From Candidatus Sulfotelmatobacter sp. (lineage in GTDB: Bacteria; Acidobacteriota; Terriglobia; Terriglobales; SbA1), in assembly GCA_030151135.1 (NCBI GenBank), contig JASLEQ010000743.1, forward strand, positions 1 through 5,802: a stretch of DNA of 5,802 bases. The letters run 5' to 3'. Positions 1 to 5,802 of the stretch are shown in pieces. The position numbers and the translations under genes were made by a program. Every line of letters starts with the position of its first letter. Within the stretch, counting starts at the first letter, position 1. The notes beneath the pieces are model-generated. The model was given only the letters and a program-made list of their open reading frames with translations, was not told the DNA's origin and did not search any database.

Positions 1-822
1 CTGGGCTGGAGCGCCATGTATGTTCTTCTGGCTGGCGCTTTTGCGATCATTCTGCTGCACTGGCAGGGGCATCAGGCCAGCCTGGAATTTATTACTGGCT
101 ATGTTCTGGAGCTGTCTCTAAGTGTCGACAATCTCTTCATATTTCTCCTGATCTTCAATTACTTCGCAGTCCCTGAAGCCCAGCAGCACCGGGTATTGTT
201 CTGGGGAATCATGGGCGCGCTGATTCTGCGCGGACTCTTTATCGGGGCTGGAGTGGGGCTCATTAACCGTTTCCACTGGCTGCTCTATCTGTTCGGAGCG
301 TTGCTGGTGTACAGCGGGTGCCGGCTGTTCCTTTCGGGTGACCGTCGAGTCGATCCCGAAAAAAATGTTGTGGTCAGAATGGCGCGGCGGCTGATCCCGA
401 TCACCGGGGACTATAAGGGAGGCAAATTCTTCGTTCGGATCGCGGAAGAACAAGGCCGCCTTTACGCCACTCCGCTGTTAATCGTACTGCTCGTCATCGA
501 GACCACGGATGTATTGTTCGCAGTTGACTCGATTCCCGCTATTCTTGCGATCACGCTGAAGGCTTTCATTGTTTACACGTCCAACGTGTTCGCGATTCTG
601 GGACTGCGATCGTTGTATTTTGCCGTCGCGGGACTGATGAAGGTTTTCCGATTTCTCCATTACGGTCTGGCGGTGATTTTAGTGTTTGTCGGAGTAAAGA
701 TGGTGCTTCAGGATCATTTTGAGATCCCTGTCACGCTGACGCTGGCCATTGTCGGAACGGTGTTGCTGGGAGCTATCGGCACTTCGCTGGCGTTTCCCCC
801 AAAGCCAGAAGACAAGTCCTAA
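1..822 (+). CDS. TerC/Alx-family integral membrane protein, 5' end missing
   Basis: This is a polytopic inner-membrane protein of the TerC family (Pfam TerC; relatives include E. coli Alx, linked to manganese export, and tellurite-resistance TerC). The frame is open from base 1. The codons before the first ATG (position 16) read LGWSA, which fits the conserved Trp-Ser segment of the family's first membrane helix, so the true start probably lies upstream and roughly 30-40 residues are missing. A GGAG lies just before ATG 16, but I regard it as coincidental. Counting from that ATG, the first family motif is LSLSVDNLF (about residues 33-41, Asp38) and the second is ETTDVLFAVDSIPA (162-175, Glu162, Asp165, Asp171). 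These acidic membrane residues are the presumed metal site. About seven to eight hydrophobic segments are visible, and the protein ends in a short hydrophilic tail. Family assignment is firm; the transported ion is inferred. The gene ends tail to tail against nadB. Confidence 0.93.
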   Translation: MGWSAMYVLLAGAFAIILLHWQGHQASLEFITGYVLELSLSVDNLFIFLLIFNYFAVPEAQQHRVLFWGIMGALILRGLFIGAGVGLINRFHWLLYLFGALLVYSGCRLFLSGDRRVDPEKNVVVRMARRLIPITGDYKGGKFFVRIAEEQGRLYATPLLIVLLVIETTDVLFAVDSIPAILAITLKAFIVYTSNVFAILGLRSLYFAVAGLMKVFRFLHYGLAVILVFVGVKMVLQDHFEIPVTLTLAIVGTVLLGAIGTSLAFPPKPEDKS

Positions 823-2369
823 ACGAAAACGACTTTATCGTTTCGGATTACGGAATGCTTCAGGAACTTTCTGTCATCGTGATCGGGATAATCGATTCGG
901 TAATGTGCTCCGCGACTCTCTTCGCGAGCCAGCGCCGACCGGGCGGTCAGAAGCGCAGTGAGGTGTAAGTTTGCTGCTTCATGCGAACGCCTCGTGCTTG
1001 GTCGGGCTAGTTTCGGGCCCATGTCTTCCAGTGCCTTGACTGCTTTCTGCATGCCGGTGCGGATTCGCACTACTCCAACTTCACTCCACATCAGGTCCTG
1101 AATTTGTCCGATCGTCTCTTCGAGCCCGACGTCGACGGGGCCATTTGAGTAGGCGGCCTCTCGGGGGGCGGGATGTTGTGGAGAAACGCCTTGGACGGAA
1201 CTCATCGCTTTCCCGGCTCTCGCTCCGTAGACCAGCGACTCGAGCAGGGAATTGCTGGGCATGCGATTGGCGCCGTGCACCCCGTTCGAAGCTACTTCTC
1301 CGGCGGCGTAGAGTCCGGCAACACTGGTTTTGCCGTCCAGGTCTGTACGAATTCCTCCAACGCCAAAATGAGCCGCCGGCCGTACCGGAAGCAGGTCCTC
1401 GGTGAGATCGATGTTGTAGGCCATGCAGGTTTCATGGACGCGCGAAAAACGTTTCTGGATCGTCGAAGCGTTCATGTGCGTAGCATCGACGTACACGAAC
1501 GGATCCTTCGCCCGGCTCACTTCCATTTCGTGCACAATCGCGCGCGCAGTGACTGCTCCGGGAGCGCGCTCTCCAAGCGGATGGTACTTCGCCATGAACC
1601 GATCCAATTCGAGGTTCCGCAGATACGCCCCTTCCGAGCGCAGGCGTTCGTCCAAAAGGAACCGCGGTACTTTCTTCATGTAAAGCGCGGTGGGATAAAA
1701 CTGAACAAATTCAAGATCGCCCAGTTCCGCGCCGCACCGATACGCCAGGGCAATCCCGTCACCGGTAGCGGCATCTGGATTTGTCGTGTTCCGGTAGATC
1801 TGTCCGATGCCACCGGTTGTGAGCAGAACGGCGGAGCACGAGACCTCCTGCCGTGCACCCTTTTCATCAAGCACTGCGACGCCAAACATCCGTCCAGAAT
1901 CGGCTCGAAGGTCCGTCACAAAGGTACGGGGCGCAATCGAGATGTTCTTGAGGGCCTGCGCTTGCTTCCAGAGTACGCGCAGGATTTCCCTGCCGGTCGA
2001 CGCTCCTTTGGAATGCAGGACGCGAGTTTTGGTGTGAGAATTCTCCGGCTCAAATACCAGCTTGCTTCCGCCGTCCCACGTGATTAATTCCTCAATACAC
2101 TGGGCACCCTCTTCTATCAGGATCTTTACCGCGGCCGGATTGCAAAGACCATCACCGGACGTGAGCGTATCCTGCAGGTGCAAGTTCACATCGTCTTCAT
2201 CGCTCAGCCATAGTGCTTCGCTCTTCGAGTTGGCTGCCTGAAGGGTGGGAATGTCTCTCTTGTTGACGATCAGTACACGTCCGGCCTGCGCTAATTCCAT
2301 AGCCGCGCGCAGTCCGGCCACTCCTGCGCCGACCACCACAAAATCGGTTTGAGCCGGCAGACCCTGCAT
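819..2369 (-). CDS. nadB: L-aspartate oxidase-family flavoprotein (NadB-like), divergent active site
   Basis: At 516 residues it is close to typical NadB length. NadB oxidises L-aspartate to iminoaspartate with FAD, the first step of de novo NAD synthesis in the cytoplasm. Visible signatures are an N-terminal dinucleotide fold (GAGVAGL, residues 14-20), DTLTSGDGLC (68-76), TTGGIGQIY (184-192), TTNPDAATGDG (195-205), PAAHFGVGG (331-339), GEVASNGVHGANRMPSNSLLE (357-377) and a C-terminal helical domain with MWSEVGVVR (427-435) and ESRGAHYRIDYP (484-495). Against E. coli NadB, Glu121, His351 and Arg386 are matched by Glu109, His334 and Arg369. His244 is matched by Tyr225 and catalytic Arg290 by Gly271, and the AQGGIA-type loop near residues 48-56 is absent. 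The family is clear, but aspartate oxidase activity is doubtful. An in-frame TAG five codons upstream of ATG 2369 leaves no other upstream start, and no convincing Shine-Dalgarno is seen. No nadA or nadC neighbour lies in the window. Confidence 0.88.
   Translation of the reverse strand: MQGLPAQTDFVVVGAGVAGLRAAMELAQAGRVLIVNKRDIPTLQAANSKSEALWLSDEDDVNLHLQDTLTSGDGLCNPAAVKILIEEGAQCIEELITWDGGSKLVFEPENSHTKTRVLHSKGASTGREILRVLWKQAQALKNISIAPRTFVTDLRADSGRMFGVAVLDEKGARQEVSCSAVLLTTGGIGQIYRNTTNPDAATGDGIALAYRCGAELGDLEFVQFYPTALYMKKVPRFLLDERLRSEGAYLRNLELDRFMAKYHPLGERAPGAVTARAIVHEMEVSRAKDPFVYVDATHMNASTIQKRFSRVHETCMAYNIDLTEDLLPVRPAAHFGVGGIRTDLDGKTSVAGLYAAGEVASNGVHGANRMPSNSLLESLVYGARAGKAMSSVQGVSPQHPAPREAAYSNGPVDVGLEETIGQIQDLMWSEVGVVRIRTGMQKAVKALEDMGPKLARPSTRRSHEAANLHLTALLTARSALAREESRGAHYRIDYPDHDDRKFLKHSVIRNDKVVFV
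824..845. terminator. Weak hairpin at the convergent terC/nadB junction, possible terminator
   Basis: CGAAAACGA (824-832) can pair with TCGTTTCG (838-845) around the loop CTTTA, giving an eight-pair stem with one bulged A. It begins two bases after the TerC-family stop and lies within the last codons of nadB. On the - strand it is followed by TTTAGG, a short T-rich stretch; on the + strand there is no T tract. The stem is AT-rich, so it may be chance or at best a weak terminator. Confidence 0.22.
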
Positions 2370-2435
2370 AACCGGGACATACTACCACCGGGCCAGACGC
2401 ATTCACACCAAGCCTTACGCTATGATGGGAGCGCA
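2370..2435. promoter_or_regulatory. Divergent intergenic region between nadB and aroB
   Basis: This 66-bp spacer must hold the start signals of both divergent genes unless they are read from outside. On the + strand TATGAT (2421-2426) resembles a -10 box, but it sits only nine bases before the aroB ATG and has no good -35 at normal spacing; TTCACA at 2402-2407 is 13 bases away, which is too close. On the - strand TAGTAT (2384 down to 2379) is a weaker -10-like match, also nine bases from the nadB ATG. The hexamer ACCGGG occurs twice in direct orientation (2371-2376 and 2387-2392). That this is a promoter region follows from the layout; the individual boxes are weak. Confidence 0.45.
2427..2431 (+). 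promoter_or_regulatory. Probable ribosome binding site of aroB
   Basis: GGGAG ends four bases before ATG 2436. It supports that codon as the aroB start rather than the in-frame ATG at 2349, which lies inside nadB and would add 29 residues not expected in the family. The spacing is slightly short. Confidence 0.5.
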
Positions 2436-3551
2436 ATGCCGCAAGCGACCATTCATGTTCTTCCCCGCCCATACCAGGCGTGGATTGAAAACGGGCTGCT
2501 CAGCCGCGCTGGATCCATCCTGTCCGATCTGCTGCCGAAAGCCAGCCGTGTGTTCGTCGTAACCGTGCCTCCCGTCCGCAGGCGCTGGGGTTCAAAATTC
2601 CTGGCTTCTCTGAAATCCAGCGGATTTGACGCTCAGGTCATCATGATGCCGGATGGCGAACCTTCGAAACGCCTGGCGAATGTGGAAAAAATGGCGGAGA
2701 AGCTCGCGAAGCTGGGTGCCGACCGTCGAGCGGTGATCATTGCTTTAGGTGGTGGGGTGACCGGGGACGTCGCAGGTTTACTCGCTTCGCTCTACATGCG
2801 TGGCGTAGAACTCGTTCAGGTTCCAACCACGGTCCTGGCCCAGGTCGATGCCTCCGTTGGCGGAAAGACTGGCGTGAACCTGATCGCCGGCAAAAATCTG
2901 GTCGGTACCTTCTACCATCCCCGCGTTGTCCTCATCGATCCCACCGTACTCAAAACGCTTCCCGAACGCGAATTCCGGTCGGGACTCTATGAAGCTCTGA
3001 AGTGCGGCATTATCGGTAACGTTGAACTGTTCATTCGTTTTGAGCAGAACCGCGCGCGCATTCTGAAACGGGATATGACGGAGTTGGAATGGGTAATCGC
3101 ACAGTCTGTGAAATTCAAGGCAGAGGTGGTATCCGCAGATGAGCACGAGGGTGGCCTGCGGAGAGTGCTGAACCTTGGCCATACGATCGGCCATGCCCTG
3201 GAAGCTGAAACCAATTACCGCGGGTTCCTGCACGGGGAAGCGGTCGCGTGGGGCATGGTGGCGGCGACCAATATCGCGTTGAGCGTAGGTCGTACCGACA
3301 GCGTGACAGCCGGAAGGATCACCGATTCCGTGCTGAGTTTGGGCCGCCTGCCGGAAGTGAATGTCAACGCCAAGAAAATTCTGGCCCGGCTACAGTCTGA
3401 CAAGAAGACGCAGAATGGGGTAGTGCACTTCATCCTGCCGCGTGAGATTGGAAAAGTCGAAGTAGCCAGCGACGTTCCGGAAAGTGCCATTCTTGACTCA
3501 GTAGAGGAACTGCGTCGCCTTTCCCGCGGTGGCTGGGTCTGGAGCAAATAA
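2436..3551 (+). CDS. aroB: 3-dehydroquinate synthase
   Basis: AroB converts DAHP to 3-dehydroquinate, the second step of the cytoplasmic shikimate pathway, using NAD+ and a divalent metal. At 371 residues it is near the usual 355-370. The NAD-binding GGGVTGD motif is at 105-111, followed by VPTTVLAQVDASVGGKTGVN (129-148), GKNLVGTFYHP (152-162), the GLYEALK helix (183-189), a GGLRR..LN.GHTIGH block (239-253) and LHGEAVAWGM (265-274). The three expected metal ligands are present: Glu186, His249 and His266. The other catalytic positions known from the Aspergillus enzyme also appear intact (Asp138, Lys144, Lys153, Asn154, Lys189, Arg242, Asn246, His253 and the DKK near 322-324), so the enzyme should be active. 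The ATG at 2436 was chosen for its Shine-Dalgarno and family length. It is the first gene of a tight cluster; its stop lies four bases before the next ATG. Confidence 0.97.
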   Translation: MPQATIHVLPRPYQAWIENGLLSRAGSILSDLLPKASRVFVVTVPPVRRRWGSKFLASLKSSGFDAQVIMMPDGEPSKRLANVEKMAEKLAKLGADRRAVIIALGGGVTGDVAGLLASLYMRGVELVQVPTTVLAQVDASVGGKTGVNLIAGKNLVGTFYHPRVVLIDPTVLKTLPEREFRSGLYEALKCGIIGNVELFIRFEQNRARILKRDMTELEWVIAQSVKFKAEVVSADEHEGGLRRVLNLGHTIGHALEAETNYRGFLHGEAVAWGMVAATNIALSVGRTDSVTAGRITDSVLSLGRLPEVNVNAKKILARLQSDKKTQNGVVHFILPREIGKVEVASDVPESAILDSVEELRRLSRGGWVWSK

Positions 3552-3555
3552 GTTT

Positions 3556-4089
3556 ATGCCGGAAACTGCAGATCAATACATCAGCCGAATTCTTGGCTAC
3601 GTCGAAGGCCAGGACGCACTGAAGGTGCAGCGCACCACGGTTTCGCGCCTGCGAAGCGCCATTAGGGGGCTAACCGCTGCGCAGCTAAAATGGCGCCCGC
3701 AGCCCGCCCGATGGTCGATTGCCGAGATCCTGGCCCATCTTGCCGACGCAGAAATCGTGGCCAGTTGGCGGATGCGATCGGTCATTGGCGAGAACGGCGT
3801 CACCATTCAGCCCTTCGATCAAGATGCCTGGGCTTCGGTCTTCAAGTATCAGAATCGCGATGCTCGCCGATCTTTAGAGCTATTCCGGATGTTGCGGGAG
3901 AATAACCTCGCCATGCTGAAAGAAATATCGAAAGAAACCTGGGACAACTACGGCATGCACCTTGAACGCGGCAAAGAATCCATCGCCCACCTTACTCGCA
4001 TGTTCGCCGGACACGATACGAATCACGTTCTGCAGGTGGAAGGCATCGCCAAGCAACTGAAAAAGGCGAAGACGAAGAAACGGCGGTAG
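3556..4089 (+). CDS. DinB-superfamily putative metalloenzyme
   Basis: This 177-residue protein has the look of the DinB/YfiT four-helix-bundle superfamily, whose members bind a metal through three histidines and include thiol-dependent transferases such as bacillithiol S-transferases. The N-terminal half carries the characteristic LKWRP..ARWSIAEILAHLADAE pattern (about 44-66) with His61, and the C-terminal helix has GHDTNHVLQVEGI (152-164) with His153 and His157. His61, His153 and His157 would form the metal triad. The tail is strongly basic (KKAKTKKRR, 169-177), which is not needed for the fold. The start ATG 3556 is four bases after aroB; a GGAG at 3541-3544 inside the aroB end is 11 bases away, rather far. 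An in-frame GTG at 3529 would overlap aroB by 23 bases and lacks a Shine-Dalgarno. The gene is probably co-transcribed and translationally coupled with aroB. Substrate unknown; no signal peptide or membrane segment is seen. Confidence 0.85.
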   Translation: MPETADQYISRILGYVEGQDALKVQRTTVSRLRSAIRGLTAAQLKWRPQPARWSIAEILAHLADAEIVASWRMRSVIGENGVTIQPFDQDAWASVFKYQNRDARRSLELFRMLRENNLAMLKEISKETWDNYGMHLERGKESIAHLTRMFAGHDTNHVLQVEGIAKQLKKAKTKKRR

Positions 4090-4102
4090 TCCAACTCAGA
4101 CC

Positions 4103-4864
4103 GTGCCGGAAAGCAAATTCCCAGTCATTGGTGCGGCGCCCGAGGGCGCAACCGACCGCGATTCAGCCGCGCGGGCGGTGCGCGAGATGTTTACTTCCAT
4201 CGCACCGCGCTACGATTTTCTTAACCATGTCCTGTCGATGAATGTGGACCGCATCTGGTGGCGCAGGGCATCGCGCACGTTTCGGCACATTCTGATGCGA
4301 TCGGATGCCCGGGTTTTGGATCTTTGCTGCGGCACTGGCGATATGACATTCGCTCTCTTTCGGCAGGCAAAAGAAAATGCTCCATATATCGCAGGTGCGG
4401 ATTTCTCGCACGCGATGTTGGAGCGAGCCGCCGCTAAATCCGGAGCGAGAAATGGTCGCGTCCCGGTTTGGATCGAGGCCGATGCCCTGAACTTGCCCTT
4501 CCCTGATGGATATTTCGATCTCGTGACTTCGGCGTTCGGTTTCCGCAATCTGGCCGACTATGACGCGGGCCTGCGAGAGATATCCCGCGTTCTCCGGCCC
4601 GGAGCGGAATGTGGAATTCTCGACTTTGGCGAGCCGAAAGGAGCGATGGGCGCGCTCTACCGTTTTTACTTCAAGGAAGTTCTGCCTCGAATCGGCACCA
4701 TGATCTCAGGCATCCGGGGACCGTATGCGTACCTCCCGGCTTCGGTCGAGCGATTTCCCGCGCCGGAAGAAATGTTGCAGCGCATGAAAAGGGCCGGCTT
4801 CGCTCAGGCCCAGTGGACTCCATATACGTTCGGAATTGCCGGGCTCTATCGCGGGAAGAAATAA
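4103..4864 (+). CDS. menG: Demethylmenaquinone methyltransferase (MenG/UbiE family)
   Basis: A SAM-dependent class I methyltransferase that C-methylates demethylmenaquinone to menaquinone; in ubiquinone makers the same family also acts on the benzoquinol. At 253 residues the length is normal. Family marks are FTSIAPRYDFLNHVLSM (30-46), the SAM-binding LDLCCGTGD (72-80), Asp100 in GADFSHAML, EADALNLPFPDGYFDLVTSA (125-144), the UbiE-type FGFRNLADY (145-153), RVLRPG (162-167), and the C-terminal block FYF..VLP.IG..ISG (188-203) with YAYLPASV..FP (208-219) and TFGIAGLYRGKK (242-253). The start is taken as GTG 4103, 13 bases after the DinB stop; no strong Shine-Dalgarno precedes it and no suitable ATG lies nearby, the first in-frame one (4188) being too far inside the conserved region. 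Position and spacing imply one operon with aroB, joining chorismate supply to the last part of menaquinone synthesis. With no ubiquinone genes in view, menaquinone is the likelier product, by inference. Confidence 0.93.
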   Translation: MPESKFPVIGAAPEGATDRDSAARAVREMFTSIAPRYDFLNHVLSMNVDRIWWRRASRTFRHILMRSDARVLDLCCGTGDMTFALFRQAKENAPYIAGADFSHAMLERAAAKSGARNGRVPVWIEADALNLPFPDGYFDLVTSAFGFRNLADYDAGLREISRVLRPGAECGILDFGEPKGAMGALYRFYFKEVLPRIGTMISGIRGPYAYLPASVERFPAPEEMLQRMKRAGFAQAQWTPYTFGIAGLYRGKK

Positions 4865-4885
4865 TCAGCGCAATGGATGGCACGC

Positions 4886-5638
4886 CTAGCTTGAGTTGCG
4901 AAATAACTGGCTTAGGCTCTGGATGTCGGACGCCGGAACGTCGCCGACCACGTAGTAGCGCAGACCATTCTTGCTCCATGTCTCGAAGGTGAACGACAAC
5001 GCAGAGACCGGTTGCGGGTCGCGGTTTGTGTCTCCCGTTTCGCGCTCCTGAAAAATAAAGACAGACAACTGGTGCTGTCGCAATCGATAGATCAACTGTG
5101 CCCCAGGACTCTGCGCCAGATAGGCGAGGCGACCGCCAACCAGGCTGAAGTTGGTGCCTTGCAATTCGGGCAGATTGAATGAGAACGGGATTTTGCCTTC
5201 GAACCAGGGCTTGACGGTGTGCCGATCCGTGGAAACGACGTCGACGGGAGTAGCGCTGGCAAGAGTCGCGACGTGAAGATCTGCGATTTCTCCGAAGGCC
5301 CGCGACCGTTTGGCATTTTCTCGATTCATCAGAAATAGCAGAGAGAGTGAAATGATCAGCACGAGGGCAGCCGGTGCGATGACAAGCTTCCATGCCCAGG
5401 GTTTCCCTTGGACGGAAGACTTCCCCAGGGACTGCTCGACTTGCCGGCGGAAATCAGCTGTCGGCTGATAAGCTCTCCCCGCGATTGAGACAGCTCGCTT
5501 CAGCTGTACGCGTTGTAACGCGTCAGCCGCGCAGCTACCACACTGCGGCAGGTGCTGTGCCAGCTTGCGAGCTTCCACGTCGGGCAGCTCTCCGTCAGCG
5601 TATGCATCCAGCTTGTCGCGCCAAGACTCACACGCCAT
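4886..5638 (-). CDS. Membrane-anchored zinc-binding anti-sigma factor
   Basis: A 250-residue single-pass membrane protein expected to hold the ECF sigma factor encoded just upstream. The cytoplasmic N-terminus has the ZAS (zinc-containing anti-sigma) pattern: Cys3, then YADGEL (13-18), then His29-x3-Cys33-x2-Cys36, which supplies four possible zinc ligands. One hydrophobic helix spans about 85-104 ([10 protein letters not shown] onward), followed by a charged NRENAKRSR stretch. The outer domain (105-250) carries [10 protein letters not shown] (140-149), GRLAYL (169-174) and VFIFQE (193-198), which resembles the extracytoplasmic part of many proteobacterial-type anti-sigma factors. The start ATG 5638 lies 11 bases inside the 3' end of the sigma gene and has a good Shine-Dalgarno, so the two are probably translationally coupled. 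The signal it senses is not visible. Its 3' end faces menG with a 21-base gap. Confidence 0.9.
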   Translation of the reverse strand: MACESWRDKLDAYADGELPDVEARKLAQHLPQCGSCAADALQRVQLKRAVSIAGRAYQPTADFRRQVEQSLGKSSVQGKPWAWKLVIAPAALVLIISLSLLFLMNRENAKRSRAFGEIADLHVATLASATPVDVVSTDRHTVKPWFEGKIPFSFNLPELQGTNFSLVGGRLAYLAQSPGAQLIYRLRQHQLSVFIFQERETGDTNRDPQPVSALSFTFETWSKNGLRYYVVGDVPASDIQSLSQLFRNSS

Positions 5639-5802
5639 GGGCTACTCCCTCGGACCTCTTAAGAACATGGCCCCGCAGTGCTTTACGGGCACGATGCAAT
5701 CGAGACATCACGGTGCCAATCGGGACAGCGAGCACCTGCGCGATCTCTTCGTAGCTCATCTCTTCCACATCGCACAGCAGCAGGATCTCGCGGGCTGCGA
5801 CC
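5628..5802 (-). CDS. ECF RNA polymerase sigma factor, C-terminal part (region 4), cut by window edge
   Basis: The final 58 codons before the TGA at 5630-5628, read from base 5801, are visible; base 5802 is the last base of the preceding codon. The peptide begins [20 protein letters not shown] and contains the region 4.2 helix-turn-helix, [20 protein letters not shown], which recognises the -35 element. This is the standard ending of an ECF-type sigma-70 family factor (E-I-L-L-L, then S-Y-E-E-I-A, then G-T-V-x-S-R-L-x-R-A-R). The N-terminal region 2 and the promoter lie beyond the right edge, so the ECF subgroup cannot be assigned. The last 11 bases overlap the anti-sigma gene in another frame. 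It presumably drives its own operon, as such pairs often do, but no target promoter is seen here. Confidence 0.92.
   Translation of the reverse strand, partial: VAAREILLLCDVEEMSYEEIAQVLAVPIGTVMSRLHRARKALRGHVLKRSEGVAHGV
5645..5651 (-). promoter_or_regulatory. Ribosome binding site of the anti-sigma gene
   Basis: Read on the - strand, GAGGGAG lies six bases before the ATG at 5638-5636. It sits within the last codons of the sigma factor gene and fixes the anti-sigma start, supporting coupled translation of the two. Confidence 0.65.

Noticed and set aside
1173..2087. A 304-codon open frame on the + strand opposite nadB
   Set aside because: It runs antisense to a clearly conserved flavoprotein gene, shows no recognisable domain and has the mixed composition of a shadow frame in GC-rich DNA.
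2349..2435. An upstream in-frame ATG for aroB adding 29 residues
   Set aside because: The added residues lie over the nadB start and do not look like any AroB N-terminus; ATG 2436 has its own GGGAG and gives normal family length.
4884..4917. Inverted repeat GCCTAGC / GCTTAGGC near the menG/anti-sigma junction as a terminator
   Set aside because: The stem has a bulge and a 19-base loop, lies mostly inside the anti-sigma 3' end, and has no T tract on either strand.
4671..5393. A 240-codon open frame on the - strand spanning the menG end and the anti-sigma gene
   Set aside because: It is Arg/Ser/Pro-rich, crosses from antisense of menG into a second frame of the anti-sigma gene, and has no family motif. 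The overlapping frames are both clearly real genes.
5392..5754. A 120-codon + strand open frame opposite the sigma/anti-sigma genes
   Set aside because: It is antisense to two well-supported genes and has no domain-like pattern.
1..5802. Mobile elements, CRISPR arrays, tRNAs or a defence system
   Set aside because: No transposase, integrase, repeat-spacer pattern, tRNA-like fold or defence-type domain was seen; all sizeable space is occupied by chromosomal genes.

Overview
This looks like ordinary chromosomal DNA from a moderately GC-rich, menaquinone-using bacterium. The style of the AroB, MenG and anti-sigma proteins and the aroB–DinB–menG order would suit an Acidobacteriota (Terriglobia-like) genome. 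That placement is an inference from protein style only; no rRNA or other taxonomic marker is present. The window is almost fully coding: seven protein genes, two of them cut by the window edges, and no tRNA, rRNA, CRISPR array, insertion sequence or phage gene that I can see.

Layout, left to right. (1) The 3' part of a TerC/Alx-family integral membrane protein gene lies on the + strand (1-822). (2) An L-aspartate oxidase-like flavoprotein gene (nadB family) on the - strand (819-2369) meets it tail to tail, the two reading frames overlapping by four bases. (3) A 66-bp divergent spacer separates nadB from a tight + strand cluster: aroB (3-dehydroquinate synthase, 2436-3551), a DinB-superfamily putative metalloenzyme (3556-4089), and menG/ubiE (demethylmenaquinone methyltransferase, 4103-4864), with gaps of 4 and 13 bases. 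(4) After only 21 bases there is a - strand pair, an anti-sigma factor (4886-5638) preceded by the 3' end of an ECF sigma factor gene (5628-5802, continuing past the right edge). The sigma and anti-sigma frames overlap by 11 bases.

How the genes fit together. AroB feeds the shikimate pathway to chorismate, from which menaquinone is built; MenG performs the C-methylation of demethylmenaquinone. The cluster therefore holds an early and a late step of one route, with an unassigned DinB protein between them. The sigma/anti-sigma pair is a self-contained cell-envelope or stress signalling module. NadB would begin NAD synthesis from aspartate, but this copy lacks several residues normally essential for that reaction.

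I see no clear undescribed system. The most notable signal is the NadB-like protein: its overall fold signature and C-terminal domain are intact, yet the positions matching the E. coli catalytic Arg290 and substrate-binding His244 are Gly and Tyr, and the usual AQGGIA-type flavin loop is replaced. It may be a divergent paralogue with another activity.
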